DNA of 21,676 nt, taken from assembly GCA_001800515.1 (NCBI GenBank), contig MGVN01000006.1, forward strand, positions 1-21,676, read 5' to 3'. The translations under genes were made by a program, and so were the position numbers. Under the pieces are notes generated by a model. The model was given only the letters and a program-made list of their open reading frames with translations, was not told the origin of the DNA and ran no database searches. How positions within the stretch are numbered: the stretch's first letter is position 1; each line of letters opens with the position of its first letter. Positions 1-6,587 of this stretch are shown here, piece by piece. The stretch is from Elusimicrobia bacterium RIFOXYB2_FULL_49_7. Its GTDB lineage: Bacteria > Fibrobacterota > OXYB2-FULL-49-7.

Positions 1-1266
1 AATGTATGCGCTTTTGCCAATACCGGAGGCGGGATTATATATATTGGAATCAATGATAAGGGTGTACCCGTTGGAGTTGAGAATCCGAAACGGTTGCTTG
101 AAATATTACCTAATATTATCAATCAAAAGACGGGTATCTTTCCCGTTGTTTCACAGGAATCCTTAAATGGCACGACTGTCGTTAAAATAAGTATTCCAGC
201 TTCTTCTGTTCCTATTTCATATAACGGGCGATATTTCTCAAGAAGTGGCAGTGTTGTGCTTGAACTGGCGGGCAGAGAGTTGGGTGATTTCCTGTTGCGA
301 AGGAGTGGATTAACCTGGGATGCCTTGGCAGCGGATTCCTCAAAAGTATTTGATCCGGATGATGTTGCTATTGAACTCTTTAAACGACTCTCCGTAGATC
401 GATTGCCTTATGCAAAAGATGAGAAAAATGCTTTGGTTTTGCTTGAAAAATTGAATTTGTTGGTTATGGCCAAGTCGCCCACTCGGGCCGCCATATTGCT
501 TTTCGATCGGAATCCTCAACGGCATTTTCCTCAGGCTATTGTAAAAATAGGGCGGTTCATCAATGAGTCAGATATTGTGTCTTCCGACATCATCGGTGGC
601 AACCTTTTTCAACAAGCCGAAAGTTCCTTGGCCATACTCAAGACAAAATATCTACTCAGTCCCATTACCTATGAGGGGACCCATCGCCGAGAGCAATTGG
701 AATACCCTTTTGAAGCTTTGCGGGAAGCTGTTTTTAATGCCTTGATACACCGGGATTACAATTCCACATCGGCCATTCAAATAAAAGTCTACCAGGATAA
801 ACTCAGCATTGTAAACGAGGGGAAATTTCCTCCGGAAGTATCCATTGACGATTTGAAGCGAGAGCATTTATCCAAGCCCAGAAATCCATTGTTAGCAGAC
901 ATTTTCTATAAGACCGGGTTTATTGAAAGCTGGGGCCGCGGCACTTTAAAAATCATCCGCGAATGTAAAGCTGCGCATATACCGGAACCTCTTTTTTCAG
1001 AAGAGCATGGTGTTGTAAGGGTTGAGTTTTCGAATAAAAATGTCGTAGAAAATGTCGTAGAAAATGTCGTAGAAAATGTCGTAGAAAATGATTCAGATAT
1101 TTTGATCATGCTAACTAAAAACCCTATGATTTCCGCTAAGGATATTGCTGTTAAATCGGGAAAATCTGAACGGACCATTCAGAGAAAATTGAAGACCCTG
1201 CAAGCCAAGGGTAAAATTAAAAGAGTGGGGCCGGATAAAGGCGGACAGTGGGTTATTGGGGTTTGA
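1..1266 (+). CDS. AlbA_2 / RecG-like ATPase-fold transcriptional regulator with C-terminal HTH (5' end missing)
   Basis: The frame is open from base 1, so the gene starts upstream of the window. An internal ATG at 94 is too late, because residues before it (AFANTGGGIIYIGIND) are the core of an AlbA_2 (Schlafen-type, AAA_4) domain. The middle holds a RecG-like HATPase_c_4 region, with a segment around REAVFNALIHRDY and then FIESWGRGTLKIIREC. Next is a linker of four NVVE units (bases 1039-1086). The last 50 or so residues form a helix-turn-helix (SAKDIAVKSGKSERTIQRKL) followed by a basic KIKRVGPDKGG tail. Proteins of this layout are usually annotated as putative DNA-binding regulators, and are often found beside toxin-antitoxin or mobile genes. 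Role here: probably a local regulator of the following island (inference). The TGA is immediately followed by the next gene's ATG. The final 155 bp recur at 3150-3304. Confidence 0.9.
   Translation, partial: NVCAFANTGGGIIYIGINDKGVPVGVENPKRLLEILPNIINQKTGIFPVVSQESLNGTTVVKISIPASSVPISYNGRYFSRSGSVVLELAGRELGDFLLRRSGLTWDALAADSSKVFDPDDVAIELFKRLSVDRLPYAKDEKNALVLLEKLNLLVMAKSPTRAAILLFDRNPQRHFPQAIVKIGRFINESDIVSSDIIGGNLFQQAESSLAILKTKYLLSPITYEGTHRREQLEYPFEALREAVFNALIHRDYNSTSAIQIKVYQDKLSIVNEGKFPPEVSIDDLKREHLSKPRNPLLADIFYKTGFIESWGRGTLKIIRECKAAHIPEPLFSEEHGVVRVEFSNKNVVENVVENVVENVVENDSDILIMLTKNPMISAKDIAVKSGKSERTIQRKLKTLQAKGKIKRVGPDKGGQWVIGV
1039..1086 (+). repeat. Four perfect tandem copies of a 12-bp in-frame unit
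   Basis: The unit AATGTCGTAGAA occurs four times back to back with no mismatch and is read as NVVE four times. It sits in the linker between the RecG-like domain and the HTH of the regulator. Because the unit is 12 bp, gain or loss of copies changes linker length without breaking the frame. Confidence 0.97.
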
Positions 1267-1270
1267 AATG
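1116..1270 (+). repeat. 155-bp direct repeat, copy A (HTH end of the regulator)
   Basis: This segment codes for the HTH and stop codon of the regulator plus the next ATG. It matches 3150-3304 with no gaps. I count seven mismatches (at 1122, 1131, 1132, 1256, 1257, 1260 and 1262), leaving 123 identical bases in the centre (1133-1255). Confidence 0.95.
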
Positions 1271-1954
1271 ATGGAAGCTCATAAGCCCAAAGATATTTCA
1301 GTATACGCTGAGTCCTGTCTGGAGGCGTTGTCCACCAGTGGGCTTGGGAAAACCCTTTCTCTTGGTGGAGCGTTTGGACTGGCTCATTATCATGAATATC
1401 GTTCTACGCATGATGTTGATGCATGGTGGCACGACAATATCACTGAAAAAGAGAAAAAAGAAGTTGCTGAAGTTATCTCAAAGGTATTATCGGAATACGG
1501 AGAAACGGTTATTCGTTCCTGGGGGGATGTCGTCAGTGTGGAATTAAAAGTCGGAAATAACAAGGTTTTTTCTTTTCAGATCGCAGCCAGATCTGCTCTA
1601 CTTGAACCAACGCGAACTTCTCCCTGGCCCGGTATCGGTCTGGACGATTTTCCGGATTTGGTGGCATCGAAGATGACCGCATTGGTTGAACGCGGTGCGC
1701 CAAGGGACTTCCGGGATGTTTTTACGCTCTGTCAGAACAATCTGACCAATATCCCCGCTTGCTGGGAATGGTGGGTGAAACGACAGATGCTTTGCGGCAA
1801 TAACCCGGATCGGCAACGGGCAACACTGGCCGTAGAAACGCATCTGGAAAGAATTGCACTTCAAAGGCCGTTGGAGCGTATTGATAGTGAGAAGGAACGC
1901 CAGGAGGCCGCCTCTCTTCGAAGCTGGTTTTTAAAGGAGTTTCTTCATGGATAA
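1268..1954 (+). CDS. AbiEii/AbiGii-type nucleotidyltransferase (putative toxin)
   Basis: The protein has 228 residues from ATG 1268, which abuts the regulator's TGA. A TTG at 1256 in the same frame is a less likely start. Residues 31-54 carry the nucleotidyltransferase signature: a GG turn (G33, G34), then R45-S46 and the metal-binding pair D49-V50-D51. Further on, ASKMTALVERGAPRDFRDVF matches the usual AbiEii lysine-alanine plus RDF/RDxxDL segment. AbiEii proteins are the toxin half of type IV AbiE systems and nucleotidylate a cellular target. Their normal partner AbiEi is a winged-helix antitoxin encoded upstream. None is recognisable here; the upstream regulator with its own HTH and the small downstream protein are the candidate partners (inference). 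The protein is at the short end for AbiEii. Confidence 0.75.
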   Translation: MMEAHKPKDISVYAESCLEALSTSGLGKTLSLGGAFGLAHYHEYRSTHDVDAWWHDNITEKEKKEVAEVISKVLSEYGETVIRSWGDVVSVELKVGNNKVFSFQIAARSALLEPTRTSPWPGIGLDDFPDLVASKMTALVERGAPRDFRDVFTLCQNNLTNIPACWEWWVKRQMLCGNNPDRQRATLAVETHLERIALQRPLERIDSEKERQEAASLRSWFLKEFLHG

Positions 1955-2252
1955 ATGGGTTGACGCTTCTTTGTATCCGGATATGGATTTGCCCCGGGAT
2001 ATGACCGGTTTAACGGATCGGATGGATTTTTTGGCCAGGCTCTGTTCGGCATGGGATTTTGGAATACTTCCACGAAACGAAACGGTTGATGAAATCCGCC
2101 GCCCGGAATGGCGTTCTGTTGTGGAGGTATGTAATTTACCCACTTCTTCCGCCTATCATCTGGTGAGGAGATGGCATGGTTTGCCGCCGATACCCTATTT
2201 GGGGGATCGGTTTGCCTATATCAGCGAGGATGAGAATTTAATATATGTATAG
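1947..2252 (+). CDS. Uncharacterised 101-residue protein
   Basis: ATG 1947 is preceded by a strong AAAGGAG at 1933-1939 with a 7-nt gap, and the gene overlaps the AbiEii-like gene by 8 nt, so the two are translationally coupled. I do not recognise the family. The protein is slightly acidic and rich in Pro, Trp and Arg. It contains LPTSSAYHLVRRWHGLPP, which could be a short helix-turn-helix-like or helical segment, and has no membrane segment or signal peptide. Tight coupling to a probable nucleotidyltransferase toxin makes an antitoxin or accessory role possible, but this rests on context alone. Confidence 0.7.
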   Translation: MDKWVDASLYPDMDLPRDMTGLTDRMDFLARLCSAWDFGILPRNETVDEIRRPEWRSVVEVCNLPTSSAYHLVRRWHGLPPIPYLGDRFAYISEDENLIYV

Positions 2253-2320
2253 TGAGAATTTTGGGATGCGGATTAAATGCCATGAGGAAAAGAAGGCAGG
2301 TCGGGTGATTCGTGGTTGAA

Positions 2321-2671
2321 ATGATAAAAGCAGGCTGTATTCCGGCATGGAAGACTGTTAATGATGGCCTGGACAGCCAATATCAGCAGGCGTGGAAAAC
2401 AGCATTTCGTGCTGCAAAGGTGCTGCGAAAGCGTTTCAAGGCCGATGAAATCAGGATTGGCGGATCTTTGCTCAAACGGGATCGTTTTCATGAAAATTCC
2501 GACATTGATCTTATTGTCCCCGGATTCACCCTGTCAGACAAGATGGATGCTGAAAGAGTGTTGGACTGCGGTCATTGTTCCCACGCTATTGATATCGTAC
2601 CTTTAAAAAGCATGCTGCCTTTAAAAGCAGCGTATTTTTTGGGAAGGAGTGTGCCGATTGAGTCCCGATAG
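2321..2671 (+). CDS. MNT-type minimal nucleotidyltransferase (MntA-like, putative antitoxin)
   Basis: The protein is 116 residues from ATG 2321. A GTG at 2312 would add three residues. I prefer the ATG because its TTGAAATG context recurs at 1263-1270 and 3297-3304. The signature is G48-S49 followed by eleven residues and D61-I62-D63, with a third likely carboxylate at D91 (DIVPL). This is the GSLxxxDRFxxxSDIDL form of the DNA-polymerase-beta-like fold. In characterised HEPN/MNT pairs the MNT protein AMPylates the HEPN ribonuclease and so neutralises it. The overlapping downstream gene is a HEPN protein, as expected for this pair. The second half of the gene (from 2540) is repeated in decayed form at 3315-3433. 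The 2253-2320 gap before it shows nothing recognisable. Confidence 0.82.
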   Translation: MIKAGCIPAWKTVNDGLDSQYQQAWKTAFRAAKVLRKRFKADEIRIGGSLLKRDRFHENSDIDLIVPGFTLSDKMDAERVLDCGHCSHAIDIVPLKSMLPLKAAYFLGRSVPIESR

Positions 2672-2729
2672 GAAGAAGAAAACAACCTATCTTGCTTTGA
2701 ATGCGTTTTTTGAGCAGGAAAAGGAATTA
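2540..2729 (+). repeat. 190-bp direct repeat, copy A (MNT/HEPN junction)
   Basis: This segment runs from the second half of the MNT gene into the first 24 codons of the HEPN gene. It matches 3315-3505 with 19 substitutions and one single-base insertion in the second copy, about 90% identity by hand count. Many of the changes fall in third codon positions. Confidence 0.93.
2642..2649 (+). promoter_or_regulatory. Ribosome binding site deciding the HEPN start
   Basis: GGAAGGAG lies inside the end of the MNT gene, 8 nt before TTG 2658. It argues for TTG 2658 over the GTG at 2649, which overlaps the site itself. Confidence 0.6.
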
Positions 2730-3152
2730 ATAGCCAGAAACCTGGAAGGTTTACGCGATCTTCTGAAGAAAAATCACGCGCTATTATCCGGTCACGAATT
2801 GCGTGCCGAGGCGCTGTATATTCACGATTTTTACAATTCCGCTGAGAATATATTTAAAACGATTGCTGAGGAAACCGGAGGTGGCATCCCTCGGGGCGAC
2901 GCCTGGCATAAAAATCTTCTGCTTGAGATGCATTCCGCTGTTTCGGGTGAGCGAAAGAAAATCCTTTCTGATGAAACCTTTCTGGCGTTGGATGAGATTC
3001 TCCGTTTTCGCCACTTGGTTCGCAATAGTTACGGAATTTTTCTGGATAAACGCAAGACACGAGCAGTGTCCAGAATGGTGCTTCGGACGGTTAAGCCGTT
3101 TTTATCCGAAATCAAGAATTATATCCTTATTTTTGCTGCGACTGGAAAATAA
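2658..3152 (+). CDS. HEPN (HepT-like) protein, partner of the MNT gene
   Basis: The protein has 164 residues from TTG 2658, is helical throughout, and overlaps the MNT gene by 14 nt. The layout matches HepT-like ribonuclease domains: an N-terminal FFEQEKELIARNLEGL helix, LYIHDFYNSAENIFKTI in the middle, and LDEILRFRHLVRNSYG near residues 112-126. HEPN toxins carry an R-X4-6-H active site. Here R118 is followed four residues later by N123, so the expected His is Asn and RNase activity is uncertain. In this family the HEPN protein is the toxin and the MNT protein the antitoxin. The stop codon coincides with the start of the repeated regulator segment at 3150, so the present C-terminus may have been set by that rearrangement. 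Confidence 0.8.
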   Translation: MSPDRKKKTTYLALNAFFEQEKELIARNLEGLRDLLKKNHALLSGHELRAEALYIHDFYNSAENIFKTIAEETGGGIPRGDAWHKNLLLEMHSAVSGERKKILSDETFLALDEILRFRHLVRNSYGIFLDKRKTRAVSRMVLRTVKPFLSEIKNYILIFAATGK

Positions 3153-3304
3153 AAATCCTATGATAACCGCTAAGGATATTGCTGTTAAATCGGGAAAATC
3201 TGAACGGACCATTCAGAGAAAATTGAAGACCCTGCAAGCCAAGGGTAAAATTAAAAGAGTGGGGCCGGATAAAGGCGGACAGTGGGTTAGGGGTGCTTGA
3301 AATG
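3150..3304 (+). repeat. 155-bp direct repeat, copy B
   Basis: This is the second copy of 1116-1270. It begins exactly at the TAA of the HEPN gene and ends with the ATG after the copied regulator's TGA. The perfect 123-bp core corresponds to 3167-3289. Confidence 0.95.
3151..3300 (+). pseudogene. Orphan HTH tail of a second AlbA_2/RecG-like regulator
   Basis: This 49-codon fragment has the same HTH as residues near the end of the first gene, with MISAKD changed to MITAKD and the terminus WVIGV changed to WVRGA. No AlbA_2 or ATPase-like part precedes it. The frame upstream runs through the HEPN gene in another phase and codes for nothing family-like. It looks like a remnant of duplication or recombination. 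Expression as a free HTH peptide is not supported by a start or RBS. Confidence 0.85.
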
Positions 3305-3314
3305 GTTATAAAAG

Positions 3315-3433
3315 AAGATGGATGCTGAAAGAGTGTTGGACTGTGGTCATTGTTCTTACCCTATCGATATTGTGCCTTTAAAAAGTATGCTTCCTTTAAA
3401 AGCGGCGTATTTTTTTGGAAAAGAGCGTGCCAA
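3315..3433 (+). pseudogene. Decayed 3' half of a second MNT nucleotidyltransferase
   Basis: The fragment codes for a close relative of MNT residues from about 75 on (MDAERVLDCGHC then IDIVPLKSMLP). It lacks the catalytic GS...DxD half and is frameshifted by one extra T in the run at 3410-3416. The bases just before it (TTGAAATGGTTATAAAAG at 3297-3314) resemble the real MNT start, which suggests an internal deletion joined start to end (inference). Confidence 0.85.
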
Positions 3434-3505
3434 TTGAGTCCTGATAGGAAGAAGAAAACAGCTTATCTTGCCCTGAATGCGTTTTTTGAGCAGGAAAAGG
3501 AATTA
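3315..3505 (+). repeat. About 190-bp direct repeat, copy B (MNT/HEPN junction)
   Basis: This is the second, roughly 90% identical copy of 2540-2729, one base longer because of a T insertion. It ends abruptly at about 3505, after which no match to the first copy remains. Confidence 0.93.
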
Positions 3506-3514
3506 GTGACGTGA
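3434..3514 (+). pseudogene. Truncated 5' fragment of a second HEPN gene
   Basis: From TTG 3434 the frame gives SPDRKKKTAYLALNAFFEQ and so on, nearly identical to the intact HEPN start. It ends at TGA 3512-3514 after 26 codons, just past the point where similarity to the intact copy stops. The RBS of the intact copy (GGAAGGAG) is degraded to GGAAAAGAG. The rest of 3515-3639 holds no recognisable gene. Confidence 0.85.
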
Positions 3515-3626
3515 AATCAGAAAGGTTTGTACTTTCGCTGAGGATAGAGACAATAGATGAAAGCGGATCGATTGTTTTAGGAATGAAAACACGGATGGTT
3601 TTTGGTATTCAGTAAAAAGAACAAAT

Positions 3627-3634
3627 AAAAGGAG
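3627..3634 (+). promoter_or_regulatory. Strong ribosome binding site before the first polysaccharide gene
   Basis: AAAAGGAG lies 5 nt before ATG 3640. The 125 bp upstream are the likely place for the cluster's promoter if transcription starts here, but I could not pick a convincing -35/-10 pair. Confidence 0.6.
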
Positions 3635-3639
3635 TTGGT

Positions 3640-4374
3640 ATGGTTGGCAGAATCATTGCATCTGTCTTTAAGAAATTCGGTTTTGATATTGTTAGGAGTT
3701 CATCTGCCCGGGTGCCAGTAGAAGAGGTTTCTTCGAAACATGGAGATTCTTCTGCCTTTGTTTTATATAAGTATCTTAAGGAAGACGGTTCTTTTAATTA
3801 TGAGCGATATAAAAAAATACAGACCGAAGGAAATCGGCGGAAAATAAACCAGGTGTGGGTAGTTGAAGAAAATATTCAATTTTTGTCAAACTATATAAAA
3901 AAGACACTTATCCCGCGTTTTGGTCTTTGTCATGGTACCAGAAGAGGCAAAGAACAGGAATGGTTCGGGAAGTATCTCGGCTGCAATGTTATCGGAACCG
4001 AAATCTCAGATACTGCGACTGAATTTCCTAATACCATCCAATGGGATTTCCATCAGGTTAAACCCGAATGGCTCGATGCGGTTGATTTTATCTATAGCAA
4101 TTCTTTTGATCATAGCTTTGATCCTGAGAATTGTATCCGAAATTGGATGCGTTGTTTGACTTCAGATGGACTATGTATTATTGAACATAGCGATGGTCAT
4201 GAGGCAAGCGGCGCTTCTGCGCTTGACCCATTTGGTGCGCAGTCTTATTTGATGCCGTATTTATTTGCGACTTGGTCAAAGGGTGATTTTTATTTAAAAG
4301 AGATTTTAATCGCTCCTCAAATACACTCGAAAGCAGAGCGTATTGTTTATTTCGTGCTTCAGCGTATCAAGTAG
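3640..4374 (+). CDS. SAM-dependent methyltransferase-like protein, first gene of the polysaccharide cluster
   Basis: The protein has 244 residues with a clear RBS. The first 90 residues are not recognisable and may be a cluster-specific N-terminal extension. A class I SAM-binding core follows: a glycine-containing loop (FGLCHGTRRG, 94-103), strand and acidic residue VIGTEIS (E121), then DFIYSNSFDHSFDP (149-162) in the place of motif IV, and LTSDGLCIIEHSDGH (173-187). The glycine loop is unusual for the fold, but the overall motif order is typical of methyltransferases in sugar clusters. It probably methylates a sugar or polymer end (inference). It is followed by a 68-bp AT-rich gap with no clear signal. 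Confidence 0.7.
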   Translation: MVGRIIASVFKKFGFDIVRSSSARVPVEEVSSKHGDSSAFVLYKYLKEDGSFNYERYKKIQTEGNRRKINQVWVVEENIQFLSNYIKKTLIPRFGLCHGTRRGKEQEWFGKYLGCNVIGTEISDTATEFPNTIQWDFHQVKPEWLDAVDFIYSNSFDHSFDPENCIRNWMRCLTSDGLCIIEHSDGHEASGASALDPFGAQSYLMPYLFATWSKGDFYLKEILIAPQIHSKAERIVYFVLQRIK

Positions 4375-4442
4375 CAGCTTCATTTAAGCAGTTTTTCTTT
4401 AGATTGATGTCTCTTTGCTCATTCTTAAGAAATTGAAATATT

Positions 4443-5672
4443 ATGCTCGACAATATTAATCTCAATTCCTTTTTAAAATTCGGATATTATCTTCGCTATC
4501 AGAATCCTCATTATCAATTGAGCTTTCCAGCTCATCTTGAAAGTCAATATCAGAACTGTCCTGAAGAAGAATTAGTTTCGATGGGTGCTGAAAAGCTTAA
4601 ACAGGCAATTCGGCATAGTTTTGTTCCTGGAAGGCATCATGTTGTGCCGTTGAGTGGGGGTATTGATAGTCGCATGTTGTTGGCTGGGATAATGGAGTTG
4701 ACAGAAGCAAGTAATATTTCTGCATTTACCTATGGAACACCTGGGAGTCAGGATTATGAGATTGGTCGTTTCATTGCTTCCAAAGCAGGGGTGGAGCATG
4801 TGGCTTTGGATCTATCGAGAAAACGTTTTTCTATTGAAGAGGCGTTAGAATTATCCAGACGAACAAATAATCAATCATTGATATTTCATCAATTCCCCAT
4901 TCTTGAGGTGGAAAAGCGATTTCCCGGCAGTATGATATGGTCCGGGGCTATCATTGATGTATTGTTTGGTAGGCACTACCATGTCAATAAAGGGAAATCG
5001 CTTGAGGAAGCCAAATACAATTTTATTGAAGAGAATGATTTTGTGTCGAGTATTAATTTAACCAATGTCTCAAATGAAGCCTTTTTTCCGCTAATCGAAT
5101 ATGATTCTCAGGTTTCCCCGGAAATCATGTACGAACATGTTCTCGATTTGACGAATAGGCAGATGAAATATGTTGTTTCGAACACTATGCCTCAAGGTCT
5201 GGAGTATGGGGTTCTTTTCCAGGATAATGATTTGGTGCAATTTTCATTTAATGTGGGGCTTGCAAATACTGAGCACCAATATTTGTACAAAAAGATGGTG
5301 TGCAAGGCTTTTCCTGGCCTGTTTCAATATGGGGTTAAGTCAAATTTTGGTGTTCCATTTAATGCGGGAAAGCTTCGAACGCGTTGTGCCCGTTTCAGGC
5401 TGAGCTTACAAAGGGCTTTGCATAAAAGAATCCCATGGATTCAGGATCCTTGGGTTAATTATATCGATTTCGATCAGGGTATTCGTTGTCGAGAAGATAT
5501 TCGGTTGATAGTTTGCGAGTGTTTAAAGGGTTTGCAGAAGCGACAAATTGTTCCATGGATTGATATTGATGGCATTTGGAATGCCCATATGAAAAACCAT
5601 AAGAAGCATGCTGATGCGATAATCATCCTTGCCTCTTTGGAAATACATCTGTTGTGTGGGAAAGAAATATGA
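4443..5672 (+). CDS. Asparagine-synthase-domain protein lacking the glutaminase domain
   Basis: The protein has 409 residues. The ATP-pyrophosphatase P-loop SGGIDS lies at 71-76 (VVPLSGGIDSRMLLAG), followed by TYGTPGSQDYEIG (97-108) and FGVPFN near residue 303, as in the C-terminal domain of AsnB. The N-terminal class II glutaminase domain, with its Cys2, is absent; only about 65 unrelated residues precede the P-loop. Full-length AsnB-like amidotransferases in other O-antigen clusters (WbpS, WbtH) amidate uronic acid sugars. An amidation or other ATP-dependent ligation of a sugar carboxylate is the best guess, with free ammonia or a partner as nitrogen source (inference). No strong RBS precedes ATG 4443. 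It is separated by 18 bp from wzz. Confidence 0.82.
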   Translation: MLDNINLNSFLKFGYYLRYQNPHYQLSFPAHLESQYQNCPEEELVSMGAEKLKQAIRHSFVPGRHHVVPLSGGIDSRMLLAGIMELTEASNISAFTYGTPGSQDYEIGRFIASKAGVEHVALDLSRKRFSIEEALELSRRTNNQSLIFHQFPILEVEKRFPGSMIWSGAIIDVLFGRHYHVNKGKSLEEAKYNFIEENDFVSSINLTNVSNEAFFPLIEYDSQVSPEIMYEHVLDLTNRQMKYVVSNTMPQGLEYGVLFQDNDLVQFSFNVGLANTEHQYLYKKMVCKAFPGLFQYGVKSNFGVPFNAGKLRTRCARFRLSLQRALHKRIPWIQDPWVNYIDFDQGIRCREDIRLIVCECLKGLQKRQIVPWIDIDGIWNAHMKNHKKHADAIIILASLEIHLLCGKEI

Positions 5673-5690
5673 CTCTATTTGGGAGTGTTT

Positions 5691-6581
5691 ATGGAAAACA
5701 ATGAAGCGAAAGAAATCGATCTAATCCAGATAGTTATTCCTCTTTGGAATTATCGAAAGTGGATTGCTATCGGAACGGGTGTCGTGACCCTTATTGGACT
5801 TGTCTATGCGTTATTCGCAACGCCTGTGTATTATTCAGAGGCAATTATTGCACCTAAGGAGCCACAGAAAAGTAATGGTGCAGCTTCCATGCTTTCGCAG
5901 CTTGGCGGATTAGGTGGAATGGTTGCTTCTCAATTTGGTCTTGGTAATACTAATCTGGATAAGATGGAAATTATTACAAAGGGGCGAGTGTTGGCGGAAT
6001 CGGTCATTGTCCGAAATAATTTAATGCCGATTTTATATGCTGATCGGTGGGATTCCGTAAAGGGTCGATGGTCGACATCGGATACCAATGATATTCCTAA
6101 AATGAGAGATGCGATAGAGATGCTAAGAAAGGATAATTTGCAGGTTACGGTTGATGATAAAATCAATATGATTATGCTTGGCGTCAATTATCCAGATCCT
6201 GTATGGGCGAAAAAGATAACAGAATATTACTTGACAGCACTTAATGATAAATTGAAAAACGATATTATAGCGGATGCCGAGCAAAACAGGATTTATTTGC
6301 TTAATCAATTAAACAATACAACGGATCCGCTAATTCAGGAAAAGATTCAGAATATGATTGCCTTTGAAATTGAGAAGTCAATGCTGGTCAGTTCATTCTC
6401 GATTGAAATACTGGAAAAGCCGGTTGTTCCCCTTTTGCGCAAAAGCCCTAATCGAAAGTTGATTGTAATTGTTTCAGGAATCTCGGGTTTTTTGTTTTCG
6501 ATAGGGGCCATTTTATTGTTCTACCTGGCCAAGGGTTGGCGGTCGCAGGTGTTACAATATTTTACAGAATCAAAGCGATAA
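5691..6581 (+). CDS. wzz: Wzz-family chain length determinant (polysaccharide co-polymerase)
   Basis: I chose ATG 5691, 5 nt after GGGAG at 5681-5685; TTG 5679 is an alternative. The protein has 296 residues. The order is a short cytoplasmic N-terminus (DLIQIVIPLWNYRKWI), TM1 at about 24-43, a periplasmic domain, then EKPVVPLLRKSPNRK leading into TM2 at about 257-280 and a short tail. This two-TM layout with a Pro-rich entry to TM2 is the Wzz/PCP hallmark. The periplasmic part has a Gly/Leu-rich stretch (MLSQLGGLGGMVASQFGLG) also seen in relatives. There is no C-terminal tyrosine kinase domain. It sets the modal polymer length made by the Wzy protein encoded downstream. Confidence 0.88.
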   Translation: MENNEAKEIDLIQIVIPLWNYRKWIAIGTGVVTLIGLVYALFATPVYYSEAIIAPKEPQKSNGAASMLSQLGGLGGMVASQFGLGNTNLDKMEIITKGRVLAESVIVRNNLMPILYADRWDSVKGRWSTSDTNDIPKMRDAIEMLRKDNLQVTVDDKINMIMLGVNYPDPVWAKKITEYYLTALNDKLKNDIIADAEQNRIYLLNQLNNTTDPLIQEKIQNMIAFEIEKSMLVSSFSIEILEKPVVPLLRKSPNRKLIVIVSGISGFLFSIGAILLFYLAKGWRSQVLQYFTESKR

Positions 6582-6587
6582 TTGAGT

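Noticed and set aside
1039..1086. Possible CRISPR-like or regulatory iteron array.
   Set aside because: There are no spacers, the unit is 12 bp, and it is exactly in frame inside a coding linker.
2803..3300. A 165-codon frame ending with the HTH, which could look like a full HTH protein.
   Set aside because: Its first two thirds overlap the HEPN gene in another phase and read as non-protein-like sequence. Only the last 49 codons match a family, as a duplicated fragment.
3511..3615. Short GTG frame of 34 residues overlapping the truncated HEPN stop (GTGA).
   Set aside because: There is no recognisable similarity and only a weak possible RBS. It is too short to tell from chance in a decayed region.
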